Source of the DNA: Leucaena leucocephala
Lineage: Eukaryota; Streptophyta; Magnoliopsida; Fabales; Fabaceae
Reading direction: 5' to 3'
DNA: 64,000 nt
Assembly: GCA_037074615.1 (NCBI GenBank)
Contig: CM073542.1
Location: forward strand, 19,794,001-19,858,000
In this document: positions 12,101 through 24,075 of the stretch, piece after piece
Numbering within the stretch: the first letter of the stretch is position 1
Layout of the letters: the number at the start of each line of letters is the position of its first letter
Program-made: the position numbers and the translations under genes
The notes under the pieces: generated by a model
What the model was told of the DNA's origin: nothing
Databases searched by the model: none
What the model saw: only the letters and a program-made list of their open reading frames with translations

Positions 12101-15100
12101 CTCCTACAAATTAAAACCCCATTTTCCTTAAACATTATACAATTTTTCTGGAATCTAGAGATACTCAAAAAGGAAAAAAATCTGAGGATATTCTACATTT
12201 CACATCAGGGGATACAGTAAGTTGCAAAAGTAGTGAGTTTACAGTAAACAGAACAACTAAATGATTCCACCAAAACACACACACAGAAAATACTTAACAA
12301 GACACAGCACACCAAACAGGAACAGAAAATTACTGGCAAGAGAAATGTAATAAGACAAACCTCAACTCTGTCCTGATCAATGTCCATATCTGATACTCCT
12401 TCCAGATGTTGTTCCAATATCTGCCGTTTGGCCTCATTTTCACCAATTGCACCACTCTTTTCATTGTTCTCAGATGTTATACTTTGGCGAAGTACATTGG
12501 AAGGAGCCCATTCCAAATACAATGGCGCATCTCTACAATGAATTCAATATTAATCATTGGGATAGATCTTCAATAAATCGTGATGGAAGAAGCTTTGGTA
12601 GAGCTAGTACAGTTAGCATGAACATCAGATATTCATATTCAAGCATAAAATGAAACCATAACAGATTAAAATAGAAAGAGGCTCATTGTGGGTGAGTAAG
12701 TTTAGCTCAGCTCATGGACCATATATGCATGCGCGTGGACTCAATACTAAAGTGAATAGAAAGTTAAGCTTCTCAGAGTTTAGTCCACTGACAAATCACA
12801 AAACTAAACCCCAGAAATGCAACATTTGTTTATCTTAGATGTATATATAACATTATATTCAGGCCAAAAAATGTGTATGCGTATAACATTGTGTAAAAGA
12901 AAAAACAAAAGGAGAATGCCCATTTTAGTGATACACGTATCTTTGAAATTTTATAAAGGCAAATATTATGCAGATTGCAGAGCATCATGTTCATTGTAGT
13001 CATCTCTGTTTGAATTGCTGAGTTTGACTTCCCTGTGAAAGAAATGCTCCATGAAGCTAGAAGTCGGCAACAGAGCAAGGCTCTATGCATCACTTGTACC
13101 AATCATATGACAAGTGCAGAATATATATAACCCTCATTATATTAAACTACTTGTCTTTCAGACATACCGTTTCTAATAGATTCAAGCAACTAGATACAAG
13201 AGACCTCTGTTGCTTGCTTGCTAGAACCCACCACTCTCCATACTTTGCTATTAGACTAACAAATCAAAGGGATCAAGAAATTTTGATTTCTTATTTTTGC
13301 TCTTGTTTCATCCAAATAGAAAGCCAAGTAAACAGGCTGAAAGAAGGATGTCACGCCTATTATAATTAGTCTGGGGCAGTAATGATGTTCACAGTAAAAG
13401 GGCTGACCACACATGATGGACTGTCATGTTGGGAAAGTTACACATAGAAACAGGAAGTGATAGCAGAAAACTACTCATGCGATAAACATTTGAACATTAA
13501 AGAAATAAAGAGCATTATGCTTTTATATATGCACTGCTGATGGCTCTTCTTACTAGAAGAGAAATAAAATCTTACTTAAAACGCTTGTAAGCTAAACCTC
13601 TAAAAGCTGCCCGAGCTTCAGCCGGTTCAAGGTAGACAACCTGCAAGAAACAAATTGGCAAATTGTATTTCAAGATCCCAAAAATGAGGTAGATTCATTC
13701 ATTTACAGCAGGTAGAGCAATGCAAAGCATCACTGGACCCAGCGATCTATGAGTAAGAGACTGAATCATTGTTTCATAAATTAAATAAGAACCAGTGTGA
13801 CCTTTATCTACAAAGTACCAAACAAGGTATCTAAATAAAATAAAATTGTAATGATATCATTAAATCTGAAAAACAGACAAGAAAGTATCAGTATCAGAAT
13901 ACCAAGGCCAATGTCTTTGTTGGAGGCAGGATTATTTTGTCCAAACTCCCAAATTTCCCAAACATCTTTGCTAGTTCATTTTCTGAGGAACCATATGGCA
14001 AGTTCTTCACTAAAAGTACATGGTTGCTTCTTTTCACACCAAGTTTTTGGCCATTGGCAAATTCCTCCAGAGATTCCACATTCACGCCAGCATTTTTAAG
14101 GGCCTTTTTTGTCTCTGCAATCACTTGAGTTTCTCCCAAAGCCATACGCACAGCAAGGTCATCAGCTTCTCGGTCAAGTAAATCACTTTTGCTTACACCA
14201 TATTTACGAGCAATGTTTTCAACAACCTATAAGCAAGTAGTTAAGATGTATAAGATGTCTGACCAGCGAGAAAGAATGGCCAAGGCATTTGAATAGAGTA
14301 AAATCAACAACAAAAACATAAGAATATTAATGTCATAAGAAGACCATTTGTTTATTGTTGCCTCTTTAAAGGGAAAATAAAAGAAAAAGATAAGGGATAT
14401 TAGAACTTTTATCACAAAAAAAGAATATGATTGCAAGATAGAATGAGAAACTTCTTCTCCCTCCACATGAATCCTTTCCCAAAGGAATGGAGATTGATAA
14501 TATCTTTGAATATAAAATATGAAATGGTATAATTACGGAGAAAATAGCCAATGAGATGATTAAACATATTAGATATCAAACAAAAGAAAAGGGAAATACA
14601 ACACATAAGATAAACTGATCCTTGACAACAGAGGCCAAATTATTAGAACCATTAGTTGCATATTATTAAGTTTCAAGCAACATACAGTGTCAGGGCGCAT
14701 GAATAGACTATTCCATGCTCGGGTATCTCCACTAGCTTCAGCTGCTTTCCGCTCTTCCTCTCTCTGCTTCTTAAAAGTTCTGGAGCTTTGGTCCATTGAG
14801 GTATTCTTTCTATAGAAAAAATACTGTTACAATACTGCGAATAAAACACCTGATCTTTGCATTTAATATATGAAATAAGTGTATATTTTGCATACTCCTT
14901 GCTATCTGAAGGTCTTTGCACGGCTGGCAAAACATGCAGTAATCTTCCTTGGAAAATTGAATTGTCTAACTCTTCTATTGCCCTGATAATCAAATGTCTT
15001 AACATTAAATAAAGCATTGGCAAAACAAATTTATTAATACATTCCAGCTTAAGCATGCATAACTTGAAAAAAGTTAACAAGAAAAAGAAACGTGTGTCTT

Positions 15101-18100
15101 ATATTTTGCATCATATTAAGAAATGCTAATTGATAGCAGCTGGATGACATATATTGGTGCTGTATTTACAGCTCAGTGGGTGATGCCAATGTACCTTTAA
15201 TTGTTTGAAGAAAACATGTTAAGTTACAGAACCCTTCATGCCATTGCAACAATCGGACCACTTAACCTAAATATAGATTTTCCCCCCCTCCAACTCAAAA
15301 GCCAACTGTAGAATCCAGATTTCAAGATTATAAGGCACACTGTCCATTTGATAATTAAAATTAAAATATGAATGAAATTCCAAAACCACGTCCCCTCACT
15401 GCACCTGTATTTTACAGTAAAGGTATCATTAGAACCCACCACCAAGTCACCAACATTATTATACAAAGATCCACAGAAAACTTCCTCTGCGGGTGAAATA
15501 CCTAATTTCTTTTCTTCAATAGTAGTATGACAATTATTAAATTCAAAATCTATCAAGACCGTACGAACTGTTACAGAATCCCCCCTCCCTTTTGATGCAT
15601 ATTTTTCTTTTTTGTGCACACAAAACCAATTATTCCTTTCAATAGGGGCAGGGGAATTGATTGAAAAGGAACCCTACAACATTTTGCTCAAAAGTAAGCT
15701 TAAAGAATAAGACTTTCACATTCATGACAGAAGTTAGAAATAAAAATTAGCCAATTAATTTTTAAAAAACCATGTGTACCTGGCAGCAAATTCTGGAAGT
15801 GTGTAAAGAATATATGCTATTCCTTTGGACCTTTTTGTATCTTTATTAACAACCAGATGAACCTGTGAGACAGTGCCAAACTTGCTGAAGTGTTCTTCAA
15901 GTTCCTCCTCACTGTAGCGCAAAAAAATAATACAATGTGAAAAAGCCAACTTGGAATTATATGAAAGAGGTTACATGCACTTCCAGAGGTTTCAAACACT
16001 TACACTCACCCCTCTTTTTCTTCAAATTTCAGTTTATTTTGTAAACCTCTATTCTAATAGTATCACTAGACATGTTTTCTTGTACATTGCATGGAGTCAC
16101 ACCATTCATAGCTTATAAATAGTGGCTTTCAATAAATTTTACAGCCAATGTGTTTTTCCAATGACAAATCCACTAGCCTGATTCAATGCTATACAAATCA
16201 CCACCCGAAGGTAATGCCTTTGAAAAAATTATAATAAGGTTTATGGGTGTGAGTGTAGATTAAGAAGGGGGAAAACTTTTTTACAGTGTGTTTGGAAATA
16301 AACAAATCCTAGGTTTTAAAAGTCCTTTTGGGCAAAATCTAAGTTTTAAGAAATTTTAAAACAAACAATTATATTTATTCAAAAGGGCTTTTGGACTAAA
16401 CCATGATTTAAAATCAAGGTTTTAGATAAACTAGTCAGAGTAGTTTATAAAATAATAAAAGAGCTTATGGACTAACCAATTACTATATTACCCCTACTTT
16501 TTCTTACACCATCTCTCCTCTCTCTTCTCTCTCCTTTCACATCTCTCTTCTACACCCTCTCTCCTCTCTCCTTTCTTTTCTACACCCTCTCTCCTCTCTC
16601 CTCTCTTCTCTCTTCTATATTTAATAATCATACCCTTTTTAATAATTTACCAATAATAAAAGTACTTCTGGAAATAACTATCCAAACACTCATTTATTCA
16701 AAACCACTTTTTTCATAAGCTCTTCTCCAGAAACCCTTTTCTAAAAGCTGCTCAAAAGCCCTTTTCCAAACTCTTATCCAAATGGGCCACTAGTCAAGGT
16801 TTTAGTATATATTGAAATTGAAAGTAGAGCAGAGCAGTTGATTGCAGGTCTCAATCTGAGAGAAGGTGAATGCAATTCATGGTATATAATATTTACGTCA
16901 AAATTGAATAACAAAAGCACAGAAAATTATAAGTAACGTATTTTATTTGTCAAATTGTGAAATTCAATCTTTCTTTAGGCAATAGCTTAATTGATAAATA
17001 CAAAAAAAAACACATTGTAACGCCCATACACAAGCATAAAGGCAAGAAATAAGAAAAAGAGCAGATATGTAAATAAGAGGAATTATGTGGCTGTGTATGG
17101 CAGATTACGGACAAACAGTCGACAAGACTCAAAAACTCCTTTGTCATTTTCCAGACATGATGAAGGGACCCCTTGCTCAGGTACTTCGTCACCAGAAGAA
17201 TTAGAAGGGCCTCTCACTTCAACCTTTTTGTGGTGGTCACTATCCTTATTACAGATATTTTCTTGGCCTGACAGGTCTAAGTTTTGAGCTTCACCTCTTC
17301 CAGTTGCCTTCAAAGATTTATCATCACAATTTTTTTCATCTTCATCACCATGACTATCATTGTCGTCTTTGTTGTCATCATCATTGCTCACATAAGCATT
17401 GTGGTCTTCATCATCATCATCATCACTATTTTCAGAATCAGACCACTCCTTTGTCACCCGACTCTTGAAATATTCCATATCTGAAATGGCATCATCATGG
17501 ACAAGATTATTTGGTTTCTCAGACTCATGACCATCTGAGGACCCATCATCTGATGAGCCAGTGGAGGACGACCCATCATTTGATGAGCCATCAGAAGACC
17601 CATTATCTGATGAGCCGCTTTGAAGTAACTCATCATGCTTTGGAACTGAAATATCCTTGCTTTTATTCTCAGCTATCTTTCGCTTCTCACTAACATTATC
17701 CAACACTGATAATGTATCATTTGCCCACAATTTTGACTTAGCCCAAGGCTGCATAACCTGGAGGAATTCTTGAAGCTGCGGATCATCAATGTCAGTGCTC
17801 TCCTTCAAATTCTCTCCACCTCTTTGTGCCTTAGCAGTACTTCTATTTTCTGCATCTGCCTTCCCACCTTGGATTACTTTTTCCCCTTTCTTCAATGAAT
17901 GTCGACTCCATGGACAAGGAATATCTGGATCACCAACTTTTCGGGCCACCTAAGAGAGACAAAAGGAGTCATACTTCATTATCTTTCTAATTGAGCACTG
18001 GGTGAAGCATGGTGCATGTCATCAAGTAACACTGCTTATGCCTACAACTATAAAAGCCAGCAAAACTATTGGATGCAATTCCATTTATTTCCTTTGCTTA

Positions 18101-21100
18101 TAGGCCCAAAAGAAAGGTTTTGGATCTCAGAAGTTGCAACACCTCAGCAGTGACAATGATTGAAATGCATTAGCTTGGAACTCACGGGCAGGCATGCCAC
18201 TATCTAAAAGTTGAAACAACAGTCATTGTCACAGTGAGAGAGAGAGTGAAAGAGCAACAGATTGGTCTAGTGTGGCAAAGAAAAGTTCTTATTTTTACCA
18301 TCCGCTTTTCATAAAACAAAAAAGCACAATTCATTTTCCAGTAGTGTAATTAGTGAACAACTCATTTATAATTTCACATCAAAATAACATTTATAATTGC
18401 AAAAGCACTTTTTCGTTAACATATGGCAAAACATAAAATATTTTTGTTTTCACTTTTCACAAGAGCACTAAATAAAATCCCTTGTGATAAAGTACTGGCC
18501 CATAATGCTTCTAATCATCAAAGCTTCCTTGGTTCAAAACATTAAACAAAAGAAATCATATCAAAGCTAGCAGAAAAGCTCACACATTTGTCTGTCCTGT
18601 GAGTACTGCACTTCACTCAATATTATCTTCCTCAACAAACCTGGCAATATGCTACTTATATCTTTTAAAAAATCGATCAATACCACATAGATAAATAAAA
18701 ATTACAAGGTCAACGATATATAATTATTTTCCTATCATTTTCCAATTTCCAAACTAAGTGAAGACATTAACAGCATAAAGTTTTATGTTGGAAATATTTT
18801 CGATTCCAGTAGAAAATATTCATGTAGATTAACAGTTTTGCCAACTATAACAAAAGAAATAAGTCTGTACAAGAAATTAAGACAGCAAAACCCACCTCAC
18901 AAGTGATTCTACAGGTGTCAAGGTAGGATCTATTGAAATATTTTATAGCTTCATTGGCTTCATCCTCTGTACGAAACCCAATGAAACCAAATTGCCGACT
19001 CTTACCATCTCTGATAAGAGGAAAAACAAATGTCATAGCAATTCACAATTAAAAACGATATTATAACATTTTAAATATACCGATATTAAAAAAATAAAGT
19101 CTAAGGTTTTAAAATACTTGTGCGCATAAGCTTTACATCTGTTATTTCTCCTTTCTGTGAAAATAAGTCCCTTAGACGATCCTCTGCAACATATTTTGGT
19201 AGATTCTTAACGCATATCCTGGACCTGCAAACACCCTCATAGATTACGCAAGTACTTCCTTTTAAAGCAAAGTAAAACTTATGGCAAAAATTATATTCAT
19301 TACAGTGAACTTTTTTAAATGAAAGAAGAATTTTACTGAGACAGGAATGGCACAGAAGCAAAGAAAAGGAATTCCTCATATATTAACAATGAAATATAGA
19401 AAGGAGACAGAATTAGCCCTAGAAACTATCAATCTCGCTACATATTTAGCATAAAAACTTCTCTTAAGGAACCCATGATCAGCATTCTATGTATACAAGC
19501 TCATATCATAGAAAATTTATAGCTAAATTGCTCTTCTGGTAGACTCAAAAATTGTACTTTAACCAAATACATACAACACACTCCAGGATAATAAAGAAGA
19601 CGCACTTTAGTAAATCTTAAAGCCTTCCTTCTCCACAATCTTAAAGATGGATAGAAAATAATACTAGCACTTTAGCTGGATGAATTGAGCCTTACTTGGG
19701 GGATTGGGGTGTGGGGGGACTTATTGGTATAAGAGAGAAATACAAAATATTCTAAATACAAAGGGAATGCTATCCTCCCCAAACAAAAGAAAAAAACATA
19801 GGAAACAACTCAGACTCTTCAACTCAAAAGAGCCTTCCAATCCCTTTAAAGATCCACAGGGACAACCCTTAAAAAGTCCATTTGCTGAAACACAGCAAAA
19901 CAAAGTGGTCTAAACATAATCCTCTCATGCAGATGTAGGGAAAAATATCTGGTTCAGAACTCTTGCACTCCATTCTAATCAAAGTCACAACAAACCAGCA
20001 AAAAATGCACACTTCCAAAGAACTTCATGCTCTTTTCTTTGTCCAAAAGACATAAACTTGATAGCTAAGAAAAGCCCAAACATAAGCTGGATATGCGCAG
20101 ATCTCACCGAAGGAATTAAACAGCCTATTCTAAATCTGCTATGCCACTTCAAAATGTATAGAAAGGTGGCCATTTATCTCTGAACTTTTGAAACACATCG
20201 CACAAACATTGGATGATCAATCCTCCTTAGGCCTATGAGTCTACGGTAGATTATTTATATCAATTCTATTAAGTACCACAATCCAAATAAAATCCTAATG
20301 CTTAGAAGGAGACTTGACTTTACCAACAGGGTTATGTTTAACGAAAAGGGTTAGTCTCTTATAATGTGATGAACCAAAGTTCAAACCCCCGTTGAGAGAA
20401 GTGCCTAATAGTACCTCAAACAAGATTTCCTCCAATAGGAGTATAACTATGCGCTAGCCAAAAAAAAGGAGCCTTGGCTTGAACCCCAAAAAATTAGTCT
20501 AGGAAAGACAGTATGTAAACAAGAACAAAAGCCAAAGAATCCAAACTTCAAATTCTTCATTAGGAGAAGAAGAAATACACAACAGGACAAGGATTTCCAT
20601 CAGCAAATCTAGCTAATGGGCCCAGAACTTTTTCAGGCCAGGATTACTCAAGGAGGAGGCCCAACTATAGTCCTGATACTAAGTAGGCTAAGAATATGAT
20701 TGAAAAACGCTTGCTAAGGGCTCAATGAATGCTAAAAGTTCTGGAGAACCTAGCAGAGATGCTGAGTTGGCTATCTGAGGTGATAAGGGCAAAGTAGGAT
20801 GATTTGTAGAGTTTCATGCTGGAGAAAAACAAAACGGAAGATACTTTTTGGGCGTGGAGAGAACCTGACCTCTTGAAAGTCAGAGGCGTCTTTCTTTGAC
20901 TTATATTTTTCTTAGCCGTTTGACTGGTCTGTTTCAGCTTAGCAATAGGATTAGCTGATTTTGCCATTGTTTTAATCTTCTTACCCACTAAGAAGAGTTG
21001 TAACTAAATAACATTGCCTTAATACTATTCAAATAATCAGTTCCATCCCCATCATTAAGATTTCAAGAAAAATGATAATGGCGTTACCATGATAGGTAGG

Positions 21101-21292
21101 AAACCAGAGATTGGAGCAAAATGAAATGAAGGGGGAAATCTCAATATCAGTATGTCATTTTGTCATTCTTTTCATAATGGAAAATTCATAAAGTAAGTCT
21201 CAATAGAAAAGAACTGCATTGAGATCCCTGGGTAAGCATTGGCAGTTCAAGTGTTAGATGTTAAAACAGTGTAAATCATTTCTAACTTACAT
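9185..21292 (-). CDS. MRD1/RBM19: MRD1/RBM19-type five-RRM ribosome-biogenesis protein
   Basis: The family (yeast Mrd1, vertebrate RBM19) binds pre-rRNA in the nucleolus for 18S maturation. Coding exons on the minus strand, in order: 21291-21292 (AT of ATG), 19118-19224, 18896-19008, 17087-17949, 15780-15911, 14896-14982, 14686-14809, 13903-14226, 13576-13640, 12361-12532, 10688-10792, 10506-10607, 10254-10424, 9769-9900, 9185-9349. They sum to 2664 nt, 887 aa, with phases that agree. RRMs lie near residues 2-75 (begins SRICVKNLP), 350-425 (LFVRNLPYTA), 544-615 (VLLVKNLPYG), 666-750 (SLFVKNLNF, GFGFIEF) and 763-835 (KLLVKN, GFAFVEY). An acidic Ser/Asp-rich linker separates RRM1 and RRM2. The C-terminus (ELRARTAVQF) is family-typical. 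Two splice sites are non-canonical: the acceptor before 10792 and the donor after 17087. Family certain; exon borders inferred from frame. Confidence 0.92.
9430..9690. repeat. Possible LTR fragment in the last MRD1-like intron
   Basis: Intron sequence with an LTR-like character: TATAAATAGGG at about 9496-9506, a long leader, and a 3' part with direct low-copy motifs. I see no coding part and no target duplication. An old LTR fragment is a guess. Confidence 0.2.
10793..10794 (-). other. Non-canonical splice acceptor (GG) of MRD1-like exon 11
   Basis: Protein frame and phase require the exon to start at 10792 with GCACGGTCTC (ARSLFVKN), directly after DRVE of the preceding exon. The intron ends CTATCTGCTTCGG. 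A pyrimidine-rich tract is present, but the last two bases are GG, not AG. A T at 10794 (plus strand) would make a consensus TTCAG acceptor. Confidence 0.6.
11080..11420 (-). mobile_element. RTE-clade LINE 3' fragment (intronic)
   Basis: The sequence CTCCACTACGTGGAGTTGGC, then GGTCTTCCTCTACCTCTCGT and ACCATCAAACCATCTTAAAG, is the reverse complement of the 3' end of plant RTE LINEs, where the ORF encodes a RWFGH...RGRPR-like segment. Read on the minus strand, RGRGRPQ is still visible among stops. It lies inside the 1.57-kb intron whose acceptor is unusual, in the same orientation as the gene. Confidence 0.6.
16281..16795. mobile_element. MITE with CT-rich core, intronic copy
   Basis: The element starts near GTGTGTTTGGAAATAA and ends with the inverted form of GGCCCATTTGGATAAGAG. 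The core contains AACCAATTACTATATTACCC and a 110-bp tract of CTCTCTTCTC repeats. The same family occurs inverted at 46617-47095, without the tract at 57541-57985, and truncated by the window end at 63745-64000. It lies in the MRD1-like intron between 15912 and 17086. Confidence 0.6.
17085..17086 (-). other. Non-canonical splice donor (AT) of MRD1-like exon 4
   Basis: RRM2 reads LFVRNLPYTA and continues EEELEEHFSKFG in the next exon, whose acceptor is a normal CAG at 15912-15914. Joining in frame requires the donor exon to end at 17087, leaving an intron that begins ATAATTCC. Without splicing the frame hits TAA at once. The start resembles neither the GT donor nor the U12 consensus ATATCCTT, and I see no U12 branch site near the acceptor. 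A C at 17086 (plus strand) would give GTAATT. Confidence 0.6.
19700..20990 (-). mobile_element. Decayed L1-type LINE remnants in MRD1-like intron 2
   Basis: Read on the minus strand, 19730-20260 resembles the 3' end of plant L1 ORF2: a broken Cys/His segment (CVSK, NGHLSIH), then LWKCAFFAGLL and SANGLFKG, followed by a T-rich 3' end with ACCAATAAG. The stretch 20560-20990 carries a basic open frame (begins MGKKIKTMAKSANP) that could be an upstream LINE piece. Many stops and at least one insertion interrupt it. Confidence is moderate for the 3' part and low for the rest. Confidence 0.5.
20335..20468 (+). mobile_element. SINE-like insertion with Pol III-type boxes
   Basis: AGGGTTAGTCTCTT resembles an A box, and 38 bp later AGTTCAAACCCC resembles a B box. 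The unit ends GCGCTAGCC followed by eight As. That is the layout of a tRNA-derived SINE with a short A tail. I could not define a target duplication. It lies between two LINE pieces. Confidence 0.4.
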
Positions 21293-21367
21293 ATTTTAAT
21301 ATTCTTTACCCTGGAACTGATATTGCTTCTTTGTAGTGTGCTTCTGGCTGATAATCCCACTTCACTC
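21291..21367 (-). other. MRD1-like second exon: 5' UTR ending in AT of the start codon
   Basis: Acceptor CTACTCACAG at the high end; strong donor AT|GTAAGTTAG at the low end. The exon has no complete ATG. Joined to 19224 it creates ATG TCC AGG ATA TGC (MSRIC), the family N-terminus. The start codon is therefore split between exons separated by a 2.07-kb intron. Confidence 0.75.
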
Positions 21368-22228
21368 CTGTGAGTAGAAAAATCAAAGGAGGAATTACTA
21401 AAACTTGGTGCCAAGAATGTTCAACGTGGTCAAGAGAGACTAGAAACTTTGATACTTTACGAGTTGGAAATAATAACCAGGTTGTTGATTATTGTACAAA
21501 AAATAATAGATAGGAAAATATGCAAGCAAATATAAAAAGAACATAAAAATCATCATGGATTCATGATAATGTGTTCTGTAAGTCTACATGAACCAATACG
21601 GTAAATTTAATAAAGCAAATTACATTTACCCCCAAACTAGAGCCTAATAACAAATTTAATACATCAACTTTAAGGAACCCAAGTTGCTTGGAAAAATTGA
21701 AAACCTTCACTCTCAGTTTAATTCAGCATACTCCGTGATCTTCTCAAATTAATAACATAAGGTCGTCTTCTATATCTTGAAGTTGATTTAAAAGGGTTTA
21801 ATTAGGCCTTAGTTAGGTGCGCAAACATGTATTTTCTCCAAGACTCCAACTTACAATGACAAGAAAGAGATTGGTTATGGTGGATGCCACAAATAGTACC
21901 AATAAAGAACCATGAATCTCCAACCATGCTTTGATAGTGAGCATGCAACACAGACAATGGAACAAGTATTAAATAAATCACTCGATGAATGAAACACTAG
22001 AAGAAAATCATAGTAACCCAGTTGCTCAAAGGTCACAAATTTGTCAAAGTCAGGAACACAAATACATAGCTCCAGAATGCACAACAAAGCAAAAAATAGA
22101 AACACCATGAGGACGCAATCTACGAGAGCAAACAAAGACGATAAGCTTCGGAACATAATTAATTACAAGGAAAGCAACAGATTTCAAATGAAGGAAGACT
22201 GTGTAGGAAGGAAGACAGTTTTGAATAC

Positions 22229-22345
22229 CTGATGACCTTCTGGAAATCTCTTGATCCTCTTCTGCTCTAGGTAGATGACAGTCGACCGACGACAAAACGA
22301 CTGGTGTTCGGGCCGAAGAATTCGCAACTGTAGACTAAGAGATCG
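22229..22345 (-). other. MRD1-like first (5' UTR) exon
   Basis: Donor TCATCAG|GTATTC at 22229. Upstream, GC-richer sequence lacking ATG in the sense direction fits a leader. The transcription start is not visible; the 5' limit given is a guess. Next to it, 22350-22560 is GC-rich, as often seen at plant transcription starts. Confidence 0.5.
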
Positions 22346-22824
22346 CTGGAGACAGAGAAGATGGCGGCGTGAGGCTGGGTTAAGGCGATGGCGAGAGTTC
22401 GCAGAAAAGGGTGCGACTGGTGAGGATGAATTCGGGTCCGCAAAAAAAGGGACGCAAAGACAGAGGAGACGCTAATGAAGCAGGGTGGATAGCGGCGAAT
22501 AGAGACGCTGAGGTAAGAAGTGAGGAGGTCGACGACGGCTGTCAACGAGGACGGCGATAACGGTTTTTTATGGTCTTTGAGGAACCATTTTTTTAAAAAG
22601 AAAAAACAAAACAAAAATCTTTGACTCAACGGGAGAAATTTACAAGTCTTCCTCGTTCCAGTCCCCAGACTACAGTATCGTTGGCAAGTGCTTCATCCAA
22701 CACCAAGAGTATTAAAGTTAGTAAAAAAATCCGATTTGCCCATTAACTATAGTAGAAATTTAACCAAATAAAAAATATGAAAGGTGAAATTGTCCCCCAA
22801 AAAAAGTATGATATTGGTTGAAGG

Positions 22825-23592
22825 TAGGGGTGTGCATGGACAGAGTTGGGTAAGGCAGCCCCTCTACTCGGTGCCCTGCCCAAAAAATACATGGGTTACA
22901 TTTTGCAGCTCGATGTCCGGTCCTACCCGGTAAAAGCCTGAACAATTTTGGGCAGGGCATGAGCGGGCTGGGCATGCCCAAATTATGATGCCATGCTTAT
23001 ATTGTGAAAAAAATTATAATTATGAATTTCTAAAATAATACCATATTCATGTGTCTTTAAGAGTTAAATAATATCTATAATTCACTAAGAATAAGAGAAT
23101 AAAGATAATAATTAAAATCTTGAGATCTATTGCATATAAAAAATAAGCGTTGAAATTTAAGTAGTTTGTAATTATAACTTTGTATCAATCTCCCTAATAT
23201 TGATAAAGATAAAGCATCTAAAAAAATAAAATAAATAATTATAATTTGTAATGTAATCATATGATAATTAACAAAGTTAAAAAAAATTAGTATAGTTATA
23301 AATATTAAAAAATACAACTTACCTACTTATATTTCTAAAATTACCTTATAGTCACCAGTAGCTATCATATTCTCCCTTTTAAGATAGAGAAAAAATAAAA
23401 AAAAAATAAAAGAAGGGGTGCTCATGGGCAGGGCAGGGCAGCCCCTATACCCGGTACCCAGCCTGAAAAATGCATGGGCTGTATTTTGTAGCCCGATGCC
23501 CGGTCCTGCCCGATAAAAATTGGGCTAGGCAGGGCATTTTTCTTATGGGCTGAATAGGGCATAACGGGCTATGGGTATTGTACACATTAGGG
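22825..23592 (-). mobile_element. Non-autonomous hAT-type element, copy 1
   Basis: Begins TAGGGGTGTGCATGGAC. Both ends are rich in GGGC/GCCC blocks around an AT-rich core with TAGTCACCAGTAGCTATCAT. It is the inverted counterpart of the element at 30863-31613, and a third copy lies at 55956-56739. The 3' terminus is eroded, so the target duplication (GTTGAAGG on the left) is not clean. No coding capacity. Confidence 0.75.
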
Positions 23593-23879
23593 GTGCAAGG
23601 TAAAAATAATTTATGAATATTGAGTATTCCTTTATTCTAAAATAAATTTAACTAGATTTTGCAGTCTTGGGGGGAGAGACTATGATATTGGAGAACTAGG
23701 CCTCGGCCTAAAGGAGACAACTAAATATTATTTTAGAATAATAATATAATTTTAAGTATTCATATGATATTATTCAACAAATAATAAAATTATCTTAAAA
23801 AAATTCTATCATCCAATAAATTTGATCCGATTTAAAACTATTAAATATGATGAAGAAGAAAAAAAAATATTTTTTTCTT

Positions 23880-24075
23880 ATAAAAATCTTTAGAAAAAAG
23901 TTGGACTTACCTATAATCTAAAGATATGATGAAATATTCTTTTCTCTTAGACGATACTAATATCAAGTAGAACAAACTGTCAATTATCCTCAGGTATAAA
24001 TTTAAATACCTAGAAATTAAGATATTTCCCTAAATATTATAACTAAAACTATAATAAAATAATACTATTTAAAAA
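23880..24075 (+). repeat. Unclassified dispersed repeat, copy B
   Basis: Shares the ordered blocks GACTTACCTATAATCTAAAG, CTTAGACGATACTAATATCA, GATACTAGATAC-like text and AACTAAAACTATAATAAAAT with copies at 535-665 (plus), 45065-45270 (minus) and 45885-46095 (minus). It has no open frame. Confidence 0.55.

Noticed and set aside
15236..15619. Minus-strand 127-codon frame in an MRD1-like intron
   Set aside because: Splicing in frame around it works without it, it carries no RRM or other family motif, and its C-terminal part is intronic in composition.
15912..17086. U12-type AT-AC intron in the MRD1-like gene
   Set aside because: The donor is ATAATTCC, not ATATCCTT, no TTCCTTAAC-like branch site lies near the acceptor, and ending at AC breaks the frame.
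20375..20395. tRNA gene at the GTTCAAACCCC motif
   Set aside because: No cloverleaf or acceptor stem; the A/B boxes with an A tail fit a SINE.
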